Shown: positions 1 to 5,355 of the stretch, piece after piece
How the letters are laid out: every line of letters begins with the position of its first letter
Numbering within the stretch: the first letter of the stretch is position 1
NCBI GenBank assembly: GCA_964614375.1
Contig: CAZTLI010000298.1
Coordinates: 1 to 6,950, forward strand
DNA length: 6,950 nucleotides
Origin: CAZTLI01 sp964614375
GTDB lineage: Bacteria; Chloroflexota; Anaerolineae; Aggregatilineales; Phototrophicaceae
Direction: 5' to 3'
The notes under the pieces: generated by a model
Database searches by the model: none
What the model saw: only the letters and a program-made list of their open reading frames with translations
Told to the model about the DNA's origin: nothing
Program-made: the position numbers and the translations under genes

Positions 1-1817
1 AACAGATTGACACCGCCGCCGGTGCAATTCCCATAGTCAAAACAGATAAAGAGGACATAGACCTCGCGATTGCGGTGTCGTATCAGCAACTATTGCAAGC
101 ATTAATCGGCGGGACAGGCCATTTGCCAACTACTTCATTTGTAGCCGCGCGCACACCGACGCATGGATTTAGCCAGCGGGGTGATGGCACGGATTATGTT
201 CGAACGTGGGACGGTCAGGAGCCACCGACAGCGAATCTTATCGCGCAGAGTCTAATATCTATAGACTTATCTCTAGCGCAGGGAATGATTCATAACTATC
301 TATCGGTTCAACAACGAGATGGTTACATTGACCATAAACCCGGACTCGCCGGGCAGCGACGCGACTTAATGTGTTTACCTATTCTGGCGAAAATAAGTCG
401 TGAAATCGTTGAATTCAGTGGCGATATGGCATTTGCCGAAGACGTTTTCCCAAAACTACTCTCTTTTTTCGTGCGCTGGTTTGATAAGACAGTCGATGTG
501 GACGAGGATGGTTTCCCCGAATGGCAGCATGAGCGGCAGGCGGGCTATGTCTTTTACCCGACCTTTGCCGCCTCGCAATCATGGGGGCAGGGCGCGCAAG
601 TCAGTACAATCGAAGCGCCCGATCTGGCGATGTATCTATTAGTCGAAGGCGAGAGTCTCCGTTATCTGGCAGAACAGGTCAGGGCGGACAAAGCGACACT
701 GAAAACGCTTAATGACAAGATACAACGGTTACAACGTCATCTCGACGATTTGTGGGCAGAAGGGCGCTATACCTATCGGGATCGGGATACCCATCAAAGT
801 ACAAAAGCACAGATTGTCCTTGAAAATGGTCAAGGGGATTTGACTCACAATCTTGATGTAGAACTTAATCCCCCCGGACGCCTCATTGTCCGTGTTGTCG
901 GCGGTGTGAGTCATGAACCGCGGATCACGTTGAAAATTGAGGGACTGGACGCAAATGGACAGCCCGTTACGGAAGAAGCAGATACCAGAGCTTTTGTCTG
1001 GGGGCATGGATTTGGCGTATATACCACGCGGCAGGTGTTCAGTCGCGTGAAAATGATGAATTGTGCGGGTTTAAGTCGTGTGTATCGTTTCCACGTACAA
1101 ACTCTTAACTACACAAGTCTCGATATGAATGGCATTTTACCGTTGTGCGCTGATATTGCGTCCGAAAACGTGGCTGCACTCGTCAACCGAGTCAACGACA
1201 AAACACAGTTTTTGCGTCCAAACGGCATAACGATGATACCCGTTACCGACTCTCGTTTTGACCCATCTAATGCAAATGGCGCGGGCGGCGTTTGGCCTTA
1301 TTGGAACACGTTGCTAATTGAAGGGCTGCTACGGCATGGTTATGCTAAAGAGGCTGTGGATGTATTTCGGCGTGTATTGGATGTGCAAACGCAAGTGCTG
1401 CACCATCAACTTGAATTCAGTGAGTTTTATCATAGCGACGAACCGATTGGCTTAGGCGAACAAGGGCATCTGAATGGCATTGTTCCGGTATACCTGCTTG
1501 AGAAACTGATTGGCATTCGGATTATGTCGGCGGGGCGCCTGTGGGCAGGTGGTGATTTTGCGTGGGGCAAAACCATCACTATTCATCAGCATGGTGTAAT
1601 TGTGAAACGTACATCCAAAACGATTGATATTCGATTTCCATCAGGCAAGCGCGTAAAACTGAAGCAAGGTGCGCCATTCCAGGAAGTTGTGGACGAAAAG
1701 GCAGCAGAAGCCCCAACTTTAGGGCGAATTGTGCCACCAATTGCAAAGAAATCTATTCCGATTGAACACGATTCCGAAAAACCGATTATCATAGAGGTGG
1801 AGTACGACGACGATTGA
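1..1817 (+). CDS. MGH1/GH63-like (alpha/alpha)6 glycoside hydrolase, 5'-truncated by the window
   Basis: Only the C-terminal 604 residues are in the window. The first whole codon is at nt 3, and the frame is open from there through a GTG at 75, so 75 is not the true start. The protein probably hydrolyses an alpha-linked sugar or glucan; the substrate cannot be read from the sequence. The pattern is that of the (alpha/alpha)6 superfamily holding GH63, mannosylglycerate hydrolase and glycogen-debranching domains. Key segments are RTWDGQEPP (WD at 207-212), DGFPEWQHE (E at 519-521), the GGVWPYWNTLL helix start (1284-1313) and FSEFYHSDEPIGLGEQGH (1416-1469). The last matches the place where GH63-like enzymes carry their catalytic base, so Glu at 1422-1424 or 1458-1460 is a candidate. 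A beta-rich stretch of about 100 residues (816-1113) interrupts the barrel. The end (1530-1817) is beta-rich, then a charged tail ending EVEYDDD. No signal peptide can be judged. The fold is fairly sure; the specificity is not. Confidence 0.8.
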   Translation, partial: QIDTAAGAIPIVKTDKEDIDLAIAVSYQQLLQALIGGTGHLPTTSFVAARTPTHGFSQRGDGTDYVRTWDGQEPPTANLIAQSLISIDLSLAQGMIHNYLSVQQRDGYIDHKPGLAGQRRDLMCLPILAKISREIVEFSGDMAFAEDVFPKLLSFFVRWFDKTVDVDEDGFPEWQHERQAGYVFYPTFAASQSWGQGAQVSTIEAPDLAMYLLVEGESLRYLAEQVRADKATLKTLNDKIQRLQRHLDDLWAEGRYTYRDRDTHQSTKAQIVLENGQGDLTHNLDVELNPPGRLIVRVVGGVSHEPRITLKIEGLDANGQPVTEEADTRAFVWGHGFGVYTTRQVFSRVKMMNCAGLSRVYRFHVQTLNYTSLDMNGILPLCADIASENVAALVNRVNDKTQFLRPNGITMIPVTDSRFDPSNANGAGGVWPYWNTLLIEGLLRHGYAKEAVDVFRRVLDVQTQVLHHQLEFSEFYHSDEPIGLGEQGHLNGIVPVYLLEKLIGIRIMSAGRLWAGGDFAWGKTITIHQHGVIVKRTSKTIDIRFPSGKRVKLKQGAPFQEVVDEKAAEAPTLGRIVPPIAKKSIPIEHDSEKPIIIEVEYDDD

Positions 1818-1827
1818 AACAAATTAC

Positions 1828-1853
1828 AGGTATCCTATCCAGTAGGGTTACCT
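1828..1853 (+). promoter_or_regulatory. Imperfect hairpin between glycosidase and kinase genes
   Basis: AGGTA at 1828-1832 pairs with TACCT at 1849-1853. After a small internal loop, CCTA at 1834-1837 pairs with TAGG at 1843-1846, closing a 5-nt loop. No T-run follows, so it does not look like an intrinsic terminator. Its 3' arm contains the only purine-rich, Shine-Dalgarno-like stretch in the spacer (AGGG, 1844-1847), so folding could hide a ribosome site. The stem is weak and short, and a chance structure is possible. Confidence 0.3.
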
Positions 1854-1858
1854 TTGAT

Positions 1859-1873
1859 ATGAACGAAATATGA
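1859..1873 (+). other. Possible four-codon minicistron overlapping the kinase start
   Basis: ATG at 1859 opens Met-Asn-Glu-Ile, and its TGA stop (1871-1873) overlaps the kinase ATG (1870-1872) as ATGA. The AGGG at 1844-1847 is 11 nt from this ATG but 22 nt from the kinase ATG. A ribosome landing here could therefore re-initiate on the kinase. Four codons carry no statistical weight, so this is a suggestion, not a gene call. Confidence 0.2.
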
Positions 1874-2895
1874 CTGAGCAAACCACGACGCAACCACAAT
1901 TATCCGACGTAATCTTCCGCAGTACGGCGGACGGTATCTTGATTGCGAATCCAAACGGCGTGATTGCACAGGTGAATCCGGCTGCTGCTGCCATGCTCAC
2001 AGTGGTTGCTGAGGATATTGTTGGTAAATCACCCCTCTCCTGTTTTCGGCAAAATCCTGCATTACTCAACTTGTTCACACGCGGCGGTGACCAGACTTTG
2101 GATGTGCGCTTACCGCGCCGACGGTTGGCAGTGGGTATTGCGACAACACTGGAAACGGGCGAGCGATTGGTTATGCTGCAAGATGTGACCGAAAAGCGTA
2201 ACCTTGATGCGCGACGCGAAGCCCTCACCAAAGCCATTTCACATGATTTGCGTAATCCCTTGTCTGCAATCAGTGGATTTGCCGACCTCATCTCAAAATT
2301 TGGCGAATTGAATGAGCAGCAAGCGCGATTTATGACTCGCATTCGCCAGACAGCCAACAAACTCCACGAAATGACTCGTCCCCTGGTCGAATTGGCATGG
2401 ATAGAAGCGGGGATGCCATTGGAGCATGTGCCGCTGCAATTGGGTGAATCGGTCAATCGTGCTGTACATGCCGTGAGTCCCTTGGCGAAAGAGAATCAGA
2501 TTACGATTGCGGTATCTTTGCAAGACCCGCTGCCATTGGTGACAGGCGACGCCGAACGGTTGTATCTGGTTATCTATAATCTGCTGCAAAACGCGGTCAT
2601 CTATTCCGACCCGGAGCGCACCGTTGCGATTCATGCGTGGAGCGATGAGGTGGATGTCTATTGTAGCGTGGCTGACCGCGGATTTGGCATTTCGGACAAT
2701 GAACTCGACCAGATTTTTGACCGGATGTATCGGTCACGCGATGAGCGCGTGCGCGAAAAGCCCGGTGGGGGTCTCGGTCTCACGCTGGCGAATACGATCA
2801 TCGAGCGTCATGGTGGGGACATCTGGGCATCGAGCAATCTAGGAGAGGGTAGTACATTCACGTTTGTGCTGCCTGCCGCGAAACCGCAGGGATAG
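1870..2895 (+). CDS. Soluble PAS-domain sensor histidine kinase
   Basis: A 341-residue two-component kinase that should autophosphorylate on His and pass the phosphate to a response regulator not present in this window. Domains in order: PAS-like sensor (about 10-108, starting IFRSTADGILIANPNGVI and ending LQDVTEKR); HisKA dimerisation helix with H-box SHDLRNPL (His125) at about 112-178; HATPase_c at about 190-336. All ATP-site boxes are present: N-box NLLQNAVIYS (237-246), G1 DRGFGI (269-274), F-box IFDRMYRS (282-289) and G2 GGGLGL (299-304). No transmembrane segment is visible, so it is probably cytosolic and senses an internal ligand, redox state or partner. ATG 1870 is the first possible start after an in-frame stop at 1855; no good ribosome site sits at normal distance. 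It begins 52 nt after the glycosidase and ends 3 nt before the GHMP gene, so co-transcription is likely. Family certain, signal unknown. Confidence 0.93.
   Translation: MTEQTTTQPQLSDVIFRSTADGILIANPNGVIAQVNPAAAAMLTVVAEDIVGKSPLSCFRQNPALLNLFTRGGDQTLDVRLPRRRLAVGIATTLETGERLVMLQDVTEKRNLDARREALTKAISHDLRNPLSAISGFADLISKFGELNEQQARFMTRIRQTANKLHEMTRPLVELAWIEAGMPLEHVPLQLGESVNRAVHAVSPLAKENQITIAVSLQDPLPLVTGDAERLYLVIYNLLQNAVIYSDPERTVAIHAWSDEVDVYCSVADRGFGISDNELDQIFDRMYRSRDERVREKPGGGLGLTLANTIIERHGGDIWASSNLGEGSTFTFVLPAAKPQG
2886..2892 (+). promoter_or_regulatory. Ribosome binding site for the GHMP kinase-like gene
   Basis: GCAGGGA lies inside the last codons of the histidine kinase gene, 6 nt before ATG 2899. 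It supports that start and suggests translation coupled to the kinase gene, whose stop is at 2893-2895. Confidence 0.5.
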
Positions 2896-2898
2896 GTT

Positions 2899-3801
2899 AT
2901 GCACAAGATCAAAATCCGTATTCCGGCGACATTGACCAATTTTGGCCCCGGTCTGCAAAGTGTCGGGTTGGCGCTCAGTTTGTATACGACGATTGAAGTC
3001 AGCGTTCGCAATGACGAACAACTCATTGTCGAAACGACAGGCGAGGGTGCAGGTCAATATGCGATTGGTTTGCGACACCCGGTGGTTTTGGCGATGACGC
3101 GGTTGTTCCAACAGGTCGAACGCGCCCCACTCGGATTCCAAATTCGGATTGACAATCAAATTCCATTGCAAAGCGGACTCGGCGCAGAGACGGCTTTCAC
3201 TGTTGCGGGTGTAATTGGCGCGAATAATCTGTTGGGTAGTGGCTTCTCCCGTGAGGAAATGCTAACACTTGCGACTCAACTGACCGGCGGCGCGGATGCG
3301 GTGTCGGCGATGATGGGTGGACTAGCGGCAGGACTGCATCACGATACGGGTTTTGTCTATCGCTTGTTGCCCCTGACTGCCTTTCGGGTGATTGTTGCCG
3401 TACCTGAAATCGGTGGAAGAACACCACCAACACTGCCAAACCATATTTCCCTCGCAGATGCGCGCCACAATCTCAATCGGCTGCCGCTGTTCTTAGATGC
3501 GCTGCGAACGGGTGATTTGGGGTTGTTGGCCCAGGTGCTTGATGACCGAATTCAGGCACCGCACATCGTACCGCAGATTACGGGTTATGCTCATGTCGCA
3601 GAAGTGGCACGCTTGGCGGGCGCTGTCGCAGTTACCACCAGTGGCAATGGCCCCGCGATGATATTTTTGGCTGAAAGTCGCCATGATCGCGTTAGTGAAG
3701 CGATAGAGACCGCCTTCCAGAACCTCGATATAAAAGCGCGTGTGTGGGTTCTCCCGCTGGATACACAGGGTGTTATGCTCAGTGTCGCGCAGTCGATTTA
3801 G
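2899..3801 (+). CDS. Homoserine kinase-like GHMP protein with altered active site
   Basis: 300 residues, the usual length for ThrB, which phosphorylates homoserine in threonine synthesis. The GHMP layout is complete: motif 1 RIPATLTNFGPGLQSVGLAL (8-26), motif 2 IPLQSGLGAETAF (88-100), a GGADAVSAMMGG segment (130-141), the ThrB-style helix stretch ISLADARHNLNRLPLFLDAL (183-202), DDRIQAPHIVPQ (215-226) and motif 3 TTSGNGPAMIFL (247-258). Compared with the ThrB patterns I know, several positions differ. GPGFDS is GPGLQS (Asp to Gln20). The GLGSS phosphate loop is GLGAET (Ser to Glu97). The ELEGHPDNVAPA stretch is QLTGGADAVSA, losing Glu, His and Asn and one residue, though Asp133 remains. The STAEAR-like segment and the DRLHEPYR arginine are not recognisable. 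It may be a distant kinase with another substrate or a non-catalytic relative, so I give no symbol. It starts 3 nt after the sensor kinase and ends 13 nt before the lipoprotein gene. No other threonine gene is nearby. Confidence 0.75.
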   Translation: MHKIKIRIPATLTNFGPGLQSVGLALSLYTTIEVSVRNDEQLIVETTGEGAGQYAIGLRHPVVLAMTRLFQQVERAPLGFQIRIDNQIPLQSGLGAETAFTVAGVIGANNLLGSGFSREEMLTLATQLTGGADAVSAMMGGLAAGLHHDTGFVYRLLPLTAFRVIVAVPEIGGRTPPTLPNHISLADARHNLNRLPLFLDALRTGDLGLLAQVLDDRIQAPHIVPQITGYAHVAEVARLAGAVAVTTSGNGPAMIFLAESRHDRVSEAIETAFQNLDIKARVWVLPLDTQGVMLSVAQSI

Positions 3802-3814
3802 TTACAACGCGCTG

Positions 3815-5242
3815 ATGTTCAACGGGATTCGGTTTCGTTGGATTATCCTCGTTGGTCTATTCCTCTTTGCTTGTACGTCTGAATTGCCAGATCGTGTGGA
3901 TGTGCAAGTTGTCACGGCTGTGGCAACCCTGAATATGAACGATGGCGCGGCGCTGTGTGAAGCTGTCACGACCCATTGGGGGCGCGATTGGGTGACGGTT
4001 ATTCGGGCGCTGGAGGGATTGAATGACCTCAATGTGGTGTGTGCTGATGGCTTGACGATCAATGGGCGATTATATGCCGCGCATCTGGCTTATGGCACGC
4101 TGCTCGAACGCAACGGACGGCAAGATGAAGCCATCATCGCTTATCGTGCCGCGCTGGTCTATAACCCACAGGGAGAACAAGCTGCGCGCCGTTTGCAGGC
4201 GATGAATGTGTTGACGCCGCCGCCCCCAACACGCTGTGAACCGGGCGTGGTCACAGCGGCCTCGCGCGATTTGACCGATTATACGCCAATGGAAGGTGAA
4301 TTTGTTCGGGCTGCTGGTCAGCAGCTATTTATTGGCGAAGCACCGTTCACAGTCTATGGTGTGAATTACTATCCTCGCAATACGCCGTTTCAACGTTTCT
4401 TGACAGAGACCCCGCTTAATGTAGTGGAAGCCGAATTAGATATTATTGCCCGCGCCGGCTTGAATACGCTGCGGATATTCATCAGCTATGACGACGTGTT
4501 CATCTGTCCCGGTAATGGCGCTGTGCCAGTAGCGGATGTGGTCAATCGCTTGGATGGCATTATCTATGCGGCGGCTGACAGAGGTCTCCGGCTGATTGTA
4601 GTGCTGCACCATGACCCTGATTTAGTCATTCGTCCCCTGTACGAAACACCCGATTATGTCCTCGAACAGACGCGATTTATTGTCGAACGGTATCGCGATG
4701 AGCCAACGATTCTCGCGTGGGATTTGCGTGATTCGGGCGATGAAGATTATCGCAGCGGGGAATTTAGCCGTGAACAGGTGTTGTTATGGTTGTTCAATAT
4801 GGCGGCGTATGTGCGGCAGATCGACTCTAATCATTTAATGACCGCCGGATGGCGTGAGGATGCTGAAGCCACAGCGCCCGCTGTTGATTTTGTGAGCTTT
4901 CAATATTATGAGGATATTGAACCCTTCCGGCAGCGGGTCGCCGTGATGCGAAGTCAAACCACACGCCCGATTCTCTTAACCGCGGTTGGATATAGTACCC
5001 ATACGATGGATGAAACTGCACAGCGCAATTTGCTCTTTCAGATATTGGAAGCGACAGAGATTAACGGGCTGGTTGGTTGGAACGTGTGGATGGCATTTGA
5101 CTATCCCCTCAGTGTGACGTGTGTCGAGCCGAATTGCCCTGCGCCGGATGCAGCCATTAATCATTATGGCCTGTGGAATACGAGCTATTTCCCCAAATTA
5201 GCGCTCGATGCCGTGATGCGGTTTACAGGCGTAGATGGCTAA
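3815..5242 (+). CDS. Lipoprotein with TPR-like segment and cellulase-like (GH-A clan) barrel, probably non-catalytic
   Basis: 475 residues from ATG 3815. This start gives a clean lipoprotein signal: IRFR, a hydrophobic run, then lipobox LFAC with Cys20. The frame is open further upstream to a GTG at 3740, but that would overlap the GHMP gene and bury the signal. About 86-130 fits one TPR (LAYGTLLERNGRQDEAIIAYRAALVYNP). A TPPPP linker (134-138) follows, then a TIM-barrel domain (about 160-470) resembling GH5/GH2-type glycosidases: VYGVNYYPRN (180-189), AGLNTLRIFI (214-223), GLRLIVVLHHD (257-267), TILAWDLRDSGDED (298-311), VDFVSFQYYED (357-367), RPILLTAVGYST (384-395) and GLVGWNVWMAFDYP (418-431). 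The usual Asn-Glu of strand 4 is Asp306-Ser307 and the usual strand-7 Glu is Ala390, so hydrolysis is unlikely. Six Cys besides the lipobox (48, 76, 141, 231, 436, 441) suit disulfides outside the membrane. It probably binds a glycan or acts as a surface receptor; that part is inference. Confidence 0.85.
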   Translation: MFNGIRFRWIILVGLFLFACTSELPDRVDVQVVTAVATLNMNDGAALCEAVTTHWGRDWVTVIRALEGLNDLNVVCADGLTINGRLYAAHLAYGTLLERNGRQDEAIIAYRAALVYNPQGEQAARRLQAMNVLTPPPPTRCEPGVVTAASRDLTDYTPMEGEFVRAAGQQLFIGEAPFTVYGVNYYPRNTPFQRFLTETPLNVVEAELDIIARAGLNTLRIFISYDDVFICPGNGAVPVADVVNRLDGIIYAAADRGLRLIVVLHHDPDLVIRPLYETPDYVLEQTRFIVERYRDEPTILAWDLRDSGDEDYRSGEFSREQVLLWLFNMAAYVRQIDSNHLMTAGWREDAEATAPAVDFVSFQYYEDIEPFRQRVAVMRSQTTRPILLTAVGYSTHTMDETAQRNLLFQILEATEINGLVGWNVWMAFDYPLSVTCVEPNCPAPDAAINHYGLWNTSYFPKLALDAVMRFTGVDG

Positions 5243-5274
5243 TCGCCAACCCCAATCTGATGTGTTTCGTGCTA

Positions 5275-5292
5275 TTGTGATAATGCTCACAA
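5275..5292. promoter_or_regulatory. CRP/FNR-family operator, perfect palindrome
   Basis: TTGTGA-TAATGC-TCACAA holds the classic CRP consensus TGTGA-N6-TCACA with no mismatch, plus one more paired base on each side. It lies in the only sizeable intergenic region, 64 nt before the ABC transporter ATG. The ten fixed bases have a chance frequency near one in a million per position. The match to the cAMP-receptor type is by motif only; no regulator gene is in the window. Confidence 0.6.
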
Positions 5293-5312
5293 CACAGCGG
5301 GGTTTGTCTACG

Positions 5313-5318
5313 TATACC
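5313..5318 (+). promoter_or_regulatory. Possible -10 element for the ABC transporter gene
   Basis: TATACC matches four of six bases of TATAAT. If used, transcription would start near 5325, placing the CRP-type palindrome centre (between 5283 and 5284) at -41.5. This is the classic class II activator position, which needs no good -35 box, and none is seen. The hexamer alone is weak; the spacing is the argument. Confidence 0.3.
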
Positions 5319-5355
5319 TGTAAACAGTGCCTTTGATATTAAGAAAGACAACGCC

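Noticed and set aside
75..77. GTG 75 as the start of the glycosidase
   Set aside because: The frame is open from the left edge with protein-like sequence (QIDTAAGAIPIVKTDKEDIDLAIAV) in keeping with the family, so the gene enters from outside the window.
1848..2456. 202-codon open frame on the minus strand opposite the sensor kinase
   Set aside because: Its translation is rich in Ser, Arg and Cys with no recognisable domain, and it lies opposite a clear PAS-histidine kinase. It is a shadow frame.
3740..3814. GTG 3740 as the start of the lipoprotein, adding 25 residues
   Set aside because: It would overlap the 3' end of the GHMP gene by 62 nt and put 25 extra residues before the lipoprotein signal. 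ATG 3815 gives a standard signal length with lipobox Cys20.
5276..5284. TG-T-GATAAT as an extended -10 promoter for the ABC gene
   Set aside because: It coincides with the left half of the CRP-type palindrome and has no -35 box at the right distance. The palindrome explains these bases better, although an overlapping repressed promoter cannot be excluded.
5318..5327. CTGT-AA-ACAG short inverted repeat
   Set aside because: Arms of only four bases with no family match; expected by chance in a region of this size.
5243..5355. Intrinsic terminator after the lipoprotein gene
   Set aside because: No GC-rich stem followed by a T-run is visible. The only clear palindrome is AT-rich with the CRP consensus and is not followed by T residues.
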